Of a stretch of DNA of 34,935 bases, positions 23,345 through 30,787 are shown piece after piece. Under the pieces are notes generated by a model. That model made no database searches, was not told the DNA's origin, and was given only the letters and a program-made list of their open reading frames with translations. A program made the translations under genes and the position numbers. The DNA comes from Roseiarcus sp035656495 (lineage in GTDB: Bacteria; Pseudomonadota; Alphaproteobacteria; Rhizobiales; Beijerinckiaceae), in contig DASRSL010000082.1 of the NCBI GenBank assembly GCA_035656495.1, forward strand, positions 1-34,935, read 5' to 3'. Each line of letters begins with the position of its first letter. Position 1 is the first letter of the stretch.

Positions 23345-24499
23345 GTGGAGCTGTTTCTCGCTGCAGCGCTGCTATTTCTGGAATCGCTCCTGCTTATGAG
23401 GGCATTGGGCCAGCGCGCCGCCCTGCGATCGCTCGTTCCGAGTGAGACGTCGCCCGGGCCCGAGGCGCCCTCAGTCGAAGTCATCGTGCCCGCCCGCAAC
23501 GAAGCGCCCGACATTCGGGAATGTTTGGAGCGCCTCGTCGTTCAAATCTATCCGCACGGCAAACTCCGAATCGCCGTCGTCGACGACGATTCCGAGGACG
23601 GCACGGACCAAATCATCGCCGAGTTCGCAAGGCGAGAGCCTATCGTCAGGGGCTTGCGCAGCGGTCCCTTGCAGCACGGCTGGACAGGCAAGACGCAGGC
23701 CTGCTGGCGCGGCGCCATCGCGGCCTCGCCCGATGCGGAATGGCTGGCGTTCATCGACGCCGACATGCTGGCCGAGCCGTCTCTCCTCTCCAGCGCGGTC
23801 GCAGAGGCCGAACGAGGGCTTGGCCTTCTTTGCCTGGCGCCCAAACACCGTCTCGTCAGCTTCGCGGAACGGTTGATGATTCCCTGCGGCCTCTATCTGC
23901 TCGGATTTCGCCGGAATCTCGTGAGCGGCCAAAGCGACGATGCGAATGTCGCCGGTCAGTTCATGCTGCTCCGCCGCTCGGCGTACCGGCAGGTGGGGGG
24001 GCACGCCGCGGTCGCGACGGCGATATGCGAGGATCTCGAGCTTGCGAGGCTGATGAAACGGGCCGGATTCTCCATCGCGCTAATGGATGGGTCGCAGCTC
24101 CTTTCGACCCGCATGTATTCGGGCTGGCGTACGCTCTGGCCCGGCTTCGCCAAGAACGTCCTGGAAATGTTCGGCGGCGTTGGTTCGACCTTGATGACGG
24201 CGGCTGTCGCATTCGTCCTGAGCTGGTCCTTCGTCATCCTGCCTGCCGCCGCTTACGCCGCCCTCGGCGCCGGCTCGCTCGAGGGACCGATCGCTTTCGG
24301 CTTGGCTGTCGCGGCCGCTGCGGTCGCAATCGGCTTCCACATCGCCGGCGCCGCGCACTTTGGCGTCCCACGGTGGTACGGTCTTCTCTTTCCGGTCGGC
24401 TACACCTTGGGCGGGCTCATTGCCCTGGACGGCCTTCGGCGGCGCCTCGTCGGCCGCGTGGCCTGGAAGGGCCGGGTCTATCCACGCTCATCTCCATGA
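23345..24499 (+). CDS. Membrane glycosyltransferase family 2, HpnB-like
   Basis: The 384-residue protein is a GT2 glycosyltransferase with an N-terminal membrane anchor (about 2-20). The catalytic motifs are VEVIVPARNEAPDI (about 44-57), VVDDDSEDGTDQI (about 78-90) and FIDADML (about 138-144). Acceptor-side features are ICEDLELARLMKRAG and then RMYSGWRTLWPGFAKN. Three or four C-terminal membrane segments follow (about 280-365). The layout matches HpnB and carotenoid-type (CrtQ) glycosyltransferases, suggesting a polyisoprenoid or hopanoid acceptor, but the sequence differs substantially from the hpnB in this window. The start is GTG at 23345 without a strong ribosome binding site. Its stop overlaps the next gene by ATGA, so the two products are probably made together. 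Confidence 0.85.
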   Translation: MELFLAAALLFLESLLLMRALGQRAALRSLVPSETSPGPEAPSVEVIVPARNEAPDIRECLERLVVQIYPHGKLRIAVVDDDSEDGTDQIIAEFARREPIVRGLRSGPLQHGWTGKTQACWRGAIAASPDAEWLAFIDADMLAEPSLLSSAVAEAERGLGLLCLAPKHRLVSFAERLMIPCGLYLLGFRRNLVSGQSDDANVAGQFMLLRRSAYRQVGGHAAVATAICEDLELARLMKRAGFSIALMDGSQLLSTRMYSGWRTLWPGFAKNVLEMFGGVGSTLMTAAVAFVLSWSFVILPAAAYAALGAGSLEGPIAFGLAVAAAAVAIGFHIAGAAHFGVPRWYGLLFPVGYTLGGLIALDGLRRRLVGRVAWKGRVYPRSSP

Positions 24500-25566
24500 A
24501 CGAGCCGCGCGAGCCACACTCGGAGAACGACGCCTCCGAGGCGGTCGACGTGGTGGCCGTTCTGATCATCGCTCTCGCGGTCATCGTCTTCTTCTATCTT
24601 ATCCATGTCGTGCTGTTGCCGTTTGTCTTCTCGGCGGTGACGGCCTTCGTGCTCACCCCGTTGGTCGACTGGCTGGCGAAGTCGCTTCGGACGCCGAGAA
24701 TCGCGGTTGCGCTTGCGGTTTTCCTTGGCGTGCTTGGCCTGATCGGACTCGGAGCCTATTTCGCCATCCCGGCTTTGGTCCACGATGGCTATCGTGCGAT
24801 TTCGAATTTGCAGGAGGTCATCCAGCGGCTGCTCGAAAACCTGCTCGGCAAAGCTCCAGTGCAAATCCTCGGCCAGCCGGAGTCTGCTTCCGACATCGCC
24901 GCCGGCGCCGTCGCGAAGCTGAGGTCGCTGCTGCAGCAGGGAGGCACGGTGGCCGCTCTCGCCGCCTGGGCCTTCGGCGGCGTGTTCGGCGTCTTTTTGA
25001 CGCTGACCCTTTTCGCCTACTTCCTGGCGAGCGGAGCGCAGGTCGTGAGGGGCTTGGTCCGGCTCTTCCCTCCCGACTGGCGGCCGGTGACCGCCCGCAT
25101 TCTCGAGTCGCTTCGGCCGATCCTGTTTCGCTATTTCATCGGGATTGCGGCCGTTATCGTCTACGCCGGCTGCGCCGCCTACGTCGGGCTCGGCCTCTTT
25201 CTCCGCCTTCGACACGCTGCGTTCCTGGCGGCGTTGACCGGGCTCCTGGAGGTTCTCCCGGTCGTCGGGCCGGCCTTGTCGGCGGTGATTGCGGGCCTGG
25301 TCGCAGTCCAGGAGGCCAAAAGCGTGTGGAGCATCGTAACCTACGTGATCTACGCTTCCGCGCTCAGGCTTTCGATCGATCAGCTGATCGGGCCGGTCGT
25401 GCTCGGCAACGCAGCGCGGGTGCACCCGACCTTGGTGATCTTCTGCTTCCTGGCCGGCGGCGCGCTGTTTGGAATCGTCGGCGTGATTCTTGCGGTCCCG
25501 CTCGCCCTGACGGTCAAAGTCTCGCTGGCCGCGATCTACGGGGAGCCGATCGGCGGTCGAAAATGA
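24496..25566 (+). CDS. AI-2E family transporter (permease), copy 1
   Basis: The 356-residue protein is an AI-2E (PerM/UPF0118) family membrane protein. It has hydrophobic segments at about 18-55, 66-87 and 160-185, then a cluster at about 215-350. Family features are the C-terminal region ALTGLLEVLPVVGPALSAVIAGLVA and SIDQLIGPVVLGNAARVHPTLVIFCFLAGG, followed by GIVGVILAVPLALTVK. Characterised relatives export autoinducer-2 or act as Na+/H+ antiporters; many have unknown substrates. The ATG at 24496 overlaps the glycosyltransferase stop by four bases. That coupling suggests it transports, or energises transport of, the glycosyltransferase product (inference). Confidence 0.9.
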   Translation: MNEPREPHSENDASEAVDVVAVLIIALAVIVFFYLIHVVLLPFVFSAVTAFVLTPLVDWLAKSLRTPRIAVALAVFLGVLGLIGLGAYFAIPALVHDGYRAISNLQEVIQRLLENLLGKAPVQILGQPESASDIAAGAVAKLRSLLQQGGTVAALAAWAFGGVFGVFLTLTLFAYFLASGAQVVRGLVRLFPPDWRPVTARILESLRPILFRYFIGIAAVIVYAGCAAYVGLGLFLRLRHAAFLAALTGLLEVLPVVGPALSAVIAGLVAVQEAKSVWSIVTYVIYASALRLSIDQLIGPVVLGNAARVHPTLVIFCFLAGGALFGIVGVILAVPLALTVKVSLAAIYGEPIGGRK

Positions 25567-25680
25567 GAGCAGCCGGCGATACGGCTTGTCTCTTCCTCTC
25601 GACGGAAAAGGACTTGAAACTTTCCCGTATTTGGCGCGTTATCTTCGTCGGCTGGAGACGCTGCAATCCGGAGCGCCACG

Positions 25681-26313
25681 ATGACCGTGGAAACCTCAGT
25701 CCAGCGTTCTTTTGCTCGTGTTGTTTTTGCTTTCGACAGTCGGCTTCGTCGGCGGAACGGAGTCTTTGACTACATCGATTCTCCCGATTGCATCCTGCGC
25801 GTCAAGCTGGTGCGCGCCGGGCGGAGGATCATTCTGCCGGACGGCGTCCGTCTCGGCGCCGGCGACCGGATCGCCGAGCTTCATTACCGAAACGAATACT
25901 TTCCTTCCATGGGCCAAGGGGGAGCCACGATCGCCTGGGCGCGACGCGTCGCGACACTAATGGACGCGTCTCTCAAAGAGCTTTGCAAGTATCTCCAAGG
26001 TCGAAGCGACCTGAACGATGTGACGGCGATCCGGGCGGCAATGGCGCTGAAGACTTCCGATCAGGCGGCTCAATTCCGACGGCTCGCCTCTCGTTTCGGC
26101 TTTGAGCCCATCCCCGAGCCGGACAGCCTCTCGCGCCGGCTACACGGGCTCGGCCAAGGTGCGGCCGGGCTTCTGCTCGTCCTGGCGGTCAATCCGAAGG
26201 CCGCGCATCTCGACATCCTGTTCTCCTTTGGCTCTCCCTACTACATTTCGCGCCGCAGGCTGGAGAACCGATATCGTGACGCCGCGCCATCGTCTTTGGA
26301 CGGGACCCCGTGA
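25681..26313 (+). CDS. YkoP-like domain protein coupled to hpnI
   Basis: The 210-residue soluble protein contains a block like that of YkoP-type proteins: LRVKLVRAGRRIILPDGVRLGAGDRIAELHYRNE at about residues 39-72, where 'LPDG...GD.I.ELH..NE' is the recognisable core. A second region near 84-120 (ARRVATLMDASLKELCKYL) is helical, and GQGAAGLLLVLAVNPKAAHLD near 158-180 is a mildly hydrophobic helix. Proteins of this kind occur next to glycosyltransferases and polysaccharide or phosphoesterase genes in several bacteria; no enzyme activity is established that I know of. The ATG at 25681 has CGGAG seven bases upstream. Its stop overlaps the hpnI GTG start (GTGA, 26310-26313), a direct translational link to head-group glycosylation. 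Confidence 0.72.
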   Translation: MTVETSVQRSFARVVFAFDSRLRRRNGVFDYIDSPDCILRVKLVRAGRRIILPDGVRLGAGDRIAELHYRNEYFPSMGQGGATIAWARRVATLMDASLKELCKYLQGRSDLNDVTAIRAAMALKTSDQAAQFRRLASRFGFEPIPEPDSLSRRLHGLGQGAAGLLLVLAVNPKAAHLDILFSFGSPYYISRRRLENRYRDAAPSSLDGTP

Positions 26314-27467
26314 CCGCGGGCGCGGAGGCGGACCTCGCAGCCTGGATCGGCAGCGCATGTTCGCTCGCCGCGGTGGTTGGCGTCGTCTACCTTGCTCTGG
26401 CTTCGTTTCTGATCATAGGGTTTCAGCTGGGCCGGCGCGGCGCTCCGGCCCGCTGCCCACCGGCGTCGATTCTCGTGCCGCTCTGCGGCGAGGACGCCGA
26501 GCTTCGCGAACGGCTCCGGGCCTTGTGCCGGCAAACCTACAGCGGGACGGTCCAGCTCCTCTGCGGCGTGTCAGACGCGGCCGACCCGGCAATCGGCGTC
26601 GTCGAATCCGTCGCCGCCGAGACTTCGGGGGCCCGGGTCGATCTGAAGGTCGACGCCAGGCAGCATGGCGGCAACCGCAAGATCTCCAATCTGATCAACA
26701 TGGCGCCGCTGGCGAAGGCGGAATTTTTGGCGATCATCGACAGCGACATCCTGGTCGGCCCGCACCATCTTTCGGAGCTCGCGAGCGAACTCGAGGGACC
26801 GGGCGTCGGCGCGGCGACCTGCCTCTACCATGGCGTCGGCGGGGCGGGCCTTTGGTCCTCGCTGGCGGCGCTCAGCATCAACGCGGATTTCCTTCCGAGC
26901 GTCGTCGTGGCGCTCACCCTCGGAGCGGCGCGTCCCTGCTTCGGCGCGACGATCGCCTTGCGCAGGAGAACGCTCGAGGCGATCGGAGGCCTTCGGGCCT
27001 TCGCCGATTGCCTGCATGACGATTATGCGATTGGCGAGCGCATCCGGGAGGCCGGCTACGCAATCGCAATACCGCACTTTTCCGTCGCGCATATCTGCCG
27101 GGAACAGACAGCGCGCGCGCTCATACAGAACCAGCTTCGCGCCGCGCGCACGATCCGGATCATTAATCCGAAAGGCTACGCCGGCACGATCGTCGCCCAC
27201 CCGGCAGCGTTCGCAATTCCCGCGACGCTATTTGGCGCCTCACACGGGGTGCCTCTGCTCCTTCTTGCCCTGGTGGGGCGGCTCGTTCTATGTCTCTCGG
27301 TCGAGCGCGCGTTTTCGCTGCCGCGCCAGACCTATTGGCTGCTGCCGTTCTACGACCTGCTGTTTCTCTTTGTCTACGCTGCGAGCTTCTTCGGCGGCGG
27401 GATTTCATGGCGCGGCGAGCGCTATCGCCTGAAGTCGGACGGCACGCTCGTCCACGACCCGCAATGA
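26310..27467 (+). CDS. hpnI: Hopanoid glycosyltransferase HpnI
   Basis: HpnI adds N-acetylglucosamine to bacteriohopanetetrol, the first step toward glucosamine and cyclitol-ether hopanoids (established in Burkholderia). The 385-residue protein is a ceramide-glucosyltransferase-like GT2 enzyme. It has an N-terminal membrane segment (about 14-38) and the nucleotide-sugar fold starting PPASILVPLCGED. Further blocks are the family pattern HGGNRKISNLINM, the metal site FLAIIDSDILV (DSD near 145-147), LHDDYAIGERIREAG and a Q-rich acceptor motif QNQLRAARTIR. C-terminal membrane helices follow at about 295-365. The start is GTG at 26310, inside the stop of the YkoP-like gene. The gene is followed after 13 bases by hpnJ. 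Confidence 0.93.
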   Translation: MTAGAEADLAAWIGSACSLAAVVGVVYLALASFLIIGFQLGRRGAPARCPPASILVPLCGEDAELRERLRALCRQTYSGTVQLLCGVSDAADPAIGVVESVAAETSGARVDLKVDARQHGGNRKISNLINMAPLAKAEFLAIIDSDILVGPHHLSELASELEGPGVGAATCLYHGVGGAGLWSSLAALSINADFLPSVVVALTLGAARPCFGATIALRRRTLEAIGGLRAFADCLHDDYAIGERIREAGYAIAIPHFSVAHICREQTARALIQNQLRAARTIRIINPKGYAGTIVAHPAAFAIPATLFGASHGVPLLLLALVGRLVLCLSVERAFSLPRQTYWLLPFYDLLFLFVYAASFFGGGISWRGERYRLKSDGTLVHDPQ

Positions 27468-27473
27468 GGAGGG
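27467..27473 (+). promoter_or_regulatory. Strong ribosome binding site of hpnJ
   Basis: AGGAGGG lies seven bases before the GTG at 27481 and overlaps the hpnI stop codon. It fixes the GTG as the hpnJ start and suggests stronger initiation than at the neighbouring coupled genes. Confidence 0.75.
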
Positions 27474-27480
27474 CCTTACC

Positions 27481-28908
27481 GTGCGAACCCTGTTTCTTCA
27501 GGCGCCGACCTACGACGGTTTCGACGGCGGAGCTGGATCCCGATACCAGGCTCGCCGGGAGATCCGCTCGTTCTGGTATCCGACCTGGCTCGCGCAGGCG
27601 GCGGCGCTCGTCCCCGACAGCAAGCTGATCGACGCGCCTCCGCACGGGATTCGAGCGGCGGAAGTTCTGCGCCAAACGCATGACTTCGAGCTGGCGGTGC
27701 TGCATACGTCGGCGCCGTCCTTCTCGCGTGACGCCGCGATGGCCGCCGCGATGAAGGAAGCCAATCCGAAGCTCAGGATCGGCATGGTCGGGGCGACCGT
27801 GGCCGTCGAGCCGCTGAAGAGCCTCGAGGCGGCGCCTGCGGTCGATTTCGTCGCCGGGTCGGAGTTCGACTTCACGATCAAGGAGGCGGCGGAGGGCCGA
27901 GATCTCAGAGCAATCCGTGGGCTTTCATACCGCGACGGGCGGGGAGCGATCATTCACAATCCGCCGCGTCCCTTGCTCGAGGACATGGACAGTTTGCCGT
28001 TCGTGACCCCGGTCTACAAACGCGACCTCGACGTCCGGAAGTACTTCATCGGCTATCTGAAACACCCCTATCTATCCTTTTACACCGGGCGCGGCTGCAA
28101 GTCGCGCTGCACGTTCTGTCTTTGGCCGCAGACGGTCGGCGGCCATCGCTACCGGACCCGGAGCGTCGGACACGTCATGGACGAGGTGCGCTGGGCGATG
28201 CGCGCCTTCCCCGAAGTCAAGGAGATATTCTTCGACGACGACACCTTCACCGACGATGCACTGCGCGCCGCCGAGATCGCACGCGAGCTCGGAAAGCTCG
28301 GCGTGGTGTGGTCTTGCAACGCCAAGGCGAATGTCGGACGCGACCTGCTCAAGTCGATGCGCGCGAACGGCCTCCGCCTGCTCCTGGTCGGTTACGAGTC
28401 GGGCGACCAGCAAATCCTGCACAACGTCAAGAAGGGCATGCGCGTGGATGTCGCGAGGCGCTTCACGCGCGACTGCCACGACCTCGGGATCGTCATCCAC
28501 GGCACGTTCATCATCGGCCTCCCCGGCGAGACCAGGGAAACCATCGAGGAGACGATCCGTTTCGCCTGCGAGATCAATCCCCATACGATCCAGGTGTCGT
28601 TGGCTGCGCCTTACCCCGGCACCGAGCTCTATCGGCAGGCGGTGGAGAACGGCTGGCTCGATACCGAGCATGGCGAGTTGATTGACAGCCGCGGGGTGCA
28701 GATCTCGCCCCTGCGCTATCCGCAACTCGACTATCGGGAAAGCTTCGATTCGGTCGAGGCCTTCTACAGGCGCTTCTATTTCCGGGCCTCGAAGATCGCC
28801 TCGATCGTTTCAGAGATGGCGCGCAGCAGGGAGATGCTCGGGCGTAGGCTGCGAGAGGGGATCGAGTTCATGTCGTTCCTGCGCGAGCGGCGAGGGCTTC
28901 CGACTTGA
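27481..28908 (+). CDS. hpnJ: Hopanoid cyclitol-ether enzyme HpnJ (B12-binding radical SAM)
   Basis: HpnJ is a radical SAM protein needed to turn the glucosamine head group into the cyclitol ether by ring contraction (family knowledge). The 475-residue product has an N-terminal cobalamin-binding-like domain (about 1-150), with a start MRTLFLQAPTYDGFDGG typical of the family. The radical SAM core has the cluster motif CKSRCTFC (C206, C210, C213), then FFDDDTFTDD and GYESGDQQILHNVKKG. The GTG start at 27481 is set by a strong Shine-Dalgarno sequence. The end overlaps the hpnK TTG start (TTGA). With hpnI and hpnK it forms a complete head-group cassette. Confidence 0.95.
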   Translation: MRTLFLQAPTYDGFDGGAGSRYQARREIRSFWYPTWLAQAAALVPDSKLIDAPPHGIRAAEVLRQTHDFELAVLHTSAPSFSRDAAMAAAMKEANPKLRIGMVGATVAVEPLKSLEAAPAVDFVAGSEFDFTIKEAAEGRDLRAIRGLSYRDGRGAIIHNPPRPLLEDMDSLPFVTPVYKRDLDVRKYFIGYLKHPYLSFYTGRGCKSRCTFCLWPQTVGGHRYRTRSVGHVMDEVRWAMRAFPEVKEIFFDDDTFTDDALRAAEIARELGKLGVVWSCNAKANVGRDLLKSMRANGLRLLLVGYESGDQQILHNVKKGMRVDVARRFTRDCHDLGIVIHGTFIIGLPGETRETIEETIRFACEINPHTIQVSLAAPYPGTELYRQAVENGWLDTEHGELIDSRGVQISPLRYPQLDYRESFDSVEAFYRRFYFRASKIASIVSEMARSREMLGRRLREGIEFMSFLRERRGLPT

Positions 28909-29795
28909 ATTGTCTGGTCATCACCGCCGACGATTTCGGCCTCGCGCGCGAGGTGAACGAGGCGGTCGAAATCGGATGCTCGAAAGGCATCCTGTCGGCG
29001 GCGAGCCTGATGGTCTCGGAGGCTCACGCCGAAGACGCGGTCGAACGGGCCCGCGGGCTCCCGGGTCTGCGGGTTGGCCTCCATCTCGCGCTGACCGATG
29101 CGACGCCGGTCCTGCCGGCCGGGCAAATTCCGCGTCTGGTGGACCGAGGGGGGCGTCTGCGCTCGGATCTTGTCCGGTTCGGAGTGGAGCTCGCGGCGAG
29201 CTCATCTGCGCGCGCGCAGATGCGGGCGGAGATCGAGGCGCAATTCGTCGCCTTTCTCGCGACCGGCCTGCCGCTCGATCACGTCAACGTCCACCGGCAT
29301 TTCCATCTGCATCCGTTTATCGCGGCGATGGTCATCGAAATTGGCGCGCGGTTCGGAGCGCGTGCGCTGCGTGTGCCTCGAGAGCCGCCGCGAGTCGTCC
29401 ATTCGCCCGCCGTCGGCGGAAGGATCATCGAAGACCTGTGCGCGCGCCTGCTCAGCCTTCGCGCGCGGCGCGCAGGCGTTGCGACGCCCGAGGCCGTGTT
29501 TGGGCTGCGATGGTCGGGCGGCGTTACGCGCGATCGGTTGCGCCTCCTGCTGGAGAGCCTGCCTCGCGGGTTTTGTGAGATCTATCTGCATCCCGCAACG
29601 AGCGACGCTTTTCCGGGCCATGCACCGGGCTATCGATACGTGCAGGAGCTCGGAGCTCTCCTCGATCCGGGAAACGCCGAGGCGCTGCGGCGATCCGGCC
29701 GCCGCCTTTGCGGTTATCAGGATGTGCTCGCCTCTCGAGGCCGCAGTCCCTTCGTCGAACCCACCTCGCGCCGGAGCCAAGTCGTTCAAAATTAG
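28905..29795 (+). CDS. hpnK: Hopanoid deacetylase HpnK (YdjC-like)
   Basis: HpnK removes the acetyl group from N-acetylglucosaminyl hopanoid to give the glucosamine form. The 296-residue protein is a YdjC/carbohydrate-deacetylase family member with N-terminal CLVITADDFGLAREVN (D9/D10 of TADDFG, a metal ligand pair). Next come GLHLALTDATPVLP and the His-rich metal-binding stretch DHVNVHRHFHLHP, near residues 125-137. EIYLHPATSD near 225-234 carries a further conserved His. The start is TTG at 28905, overlapping the hpnJ stop by four bases, so translation probably depends on hpnJ. The stop at 29793 is followed by 92 bases before hpnG. Confidence 0.93.
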   Translation: MNCLVITADDFGLAREVNEAVEIGCSKGILSAASLMVSEAHAEDAVERARGLPGLRVGLHLALTDATPVLPAGQIPRLVDRGGRLRSDLVRFGVELAASSSARAQMRAEIEAQFVAFLATGLPLDHVNVHRHFHLHPFIAAMVIEIGARFGARALRVPREPPRVVHSPAVGGRIIEDLCARLLSLRARRAGVATPEAVFGLRWSGGVTRDRLRLLLESLPRGFCEIYLHPATSDAFPGHAPGYRYVQELGALLDPGNAEALRRSGRRLCGYQDVLASRGRSPFVEPTSRRSQVVQN

Positions 29796-29875
29796 TCTCT
29801 GCTTACCTTCTTGGTCACTGATTTGTCTTTCGGGCTCTGCGGGCGGGCCGGCCGCCGCCGCCCCCGCAATTTCAT

Positions 29876-29884
29876 GGGGAGAGG
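29876..29884 (+). promoter_or_regulatory. Strong ribosome binding site upstream of the hpnG reading frame
   Basis: GGGGAGAGG sits three bases before an ATG at 29888 and six before a second ATG at 29891. It supports initiation here although the HpnG-like core begins some 70 codons later. Confidence 0.6.
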
Positions 29885-29887
29885 CGC

Positions 29888-30787
29888 ATGATGCTTGAGG
29901 CGTACCCCGATCCAATGCTAACGCAGGCGGGCGCGCTTGCTCCGGGAAACGAAATCTACGGAGCTTGGCGGCGGCTTCGCGCATCGGGGAGCTTGATCGG
30001 GGTGGCAACGTCTTCGAGGCGGATCCGGCGCGGATCCTGGACGTCGCGTCGGAACGACGAGAGATGGGCGCAGGGCAGCGGAGCCGATACAGGCATCGTG
30101 GCTGTCGTCGGACTGCAGTTCGAGGCGAGAATCATCGCCGGCCCGGCGGTGCGCGCGGTGGTCCTGGGATCGCAGTCGATCCCGCTCGTAACTTTGCTTC
30201 TTCCCACCGACCGGGGCGTCATCAGCTTCGGCATCTGCGGAGGGCTTGCTCCCGGGCTCGCCGCCGGCGCTTGCGTGATCGCTTCTTCCATCTCGGACGG
30301 AACGCGCGCCTGGGCGACCGACAAGGCGTGGACGAAAAGTCTGGCGCGGTTGATCCCGAACGCGACCGTCGGCCCGATTCTTGGCGTCGATGCGCCCGTT
30401 GTCGACGTCGCCTCGAAGGGCAAACTCCACAAGCGGCACGGCGCGGTCGCCGTCGACATGGAGTCCCATGTCGCCGCGCTCGCGGCGAGCACGTATGGCC
30501 TGCCGTTTGCGGCGGTGCGAGCCGTGGCGGACGACGCCGCCTGCGCCGTCATGGCGGTCGCCCTCGCCGGGCGGCGACCGGACGGGTCGGTGAACGTCGC
30601 CGGCGTTCTGGCTGCGCTGCGCGAGAACCCGGGCGAGCTTGCCCCGCTGATCCGCCTGGCGATGCGAACAGGCTCGGCGCGCGCGACACTGGTGCGGCTG
30701 CGCCGGATCCTCAGTTCGGAATTCGGAACGCCGAGGGCGGTCCCCGCTATAATCGCGCCTGCGGGCTACTCGGCGCCCGCCGCCTGA
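29888..30787 (+). CDS. hpnG: Adenosylhopane nucleosidase HpnG with unusual N-terminal extension
   Basis: HpnG removes adenine from adenosylhopane, giving ribosylhopane on the way to bacteriohopanetetrol and aminotriol. The core, from about residue 70, is a nucleoside-phosphorylase-like domain: VAVVGLQFEARIIAGPAV, GVISFGICGGLAPGLAAGACVIAS, and AVDMESHVAALAA (VDMES at 189-193), the usual nucleosidase motif. The core alone is about the normal family length of 230 residues. The first 69 residues are Arg/Ser-rich with no family match. Either the start is later (GTG at 30098) or the extension is real, since a strong ribosome binding site precedes 29888. hpnG usually sits beside shc or hpnH; here it follows hpnK. 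Its 3' end overlaps the convergent desaturase gene by 22 bases. Confidence 0.85.
   Translation: MMLEAYPDPMLTQAGALAPGNEIYGAWRRLRASGSLIGVATSSRRIRRGSWTSRRNDERWAQGSGADTGIVAVVGLQFEARIIAGPAVRAVVLGSQSIPLVTLLLPTDRGVISFGICGGLAPGLAAGACVIASSISDGTRAWATDKAWTKSLARLIPNATVGPILGVDAPVVDVASKGKLHKRHGAVAVDMESHVAALAASTYGLPFAAVRAVADDAACAVMAVALAGRRPDGSVNVAGVLAALRENPGELAPLIRLAMRTGSARATLVRLRRILSSEFGTPRAVPAIIAPAGYSAPAA

Noticed and set aside
23521..24495. Upstream in-frame extension of the first AI-2E permease
   Set aside because: It lies over the glycosyltransferase in another frame and is Arg-rich; the ATG at 24496 gives a normal family N-terminus.
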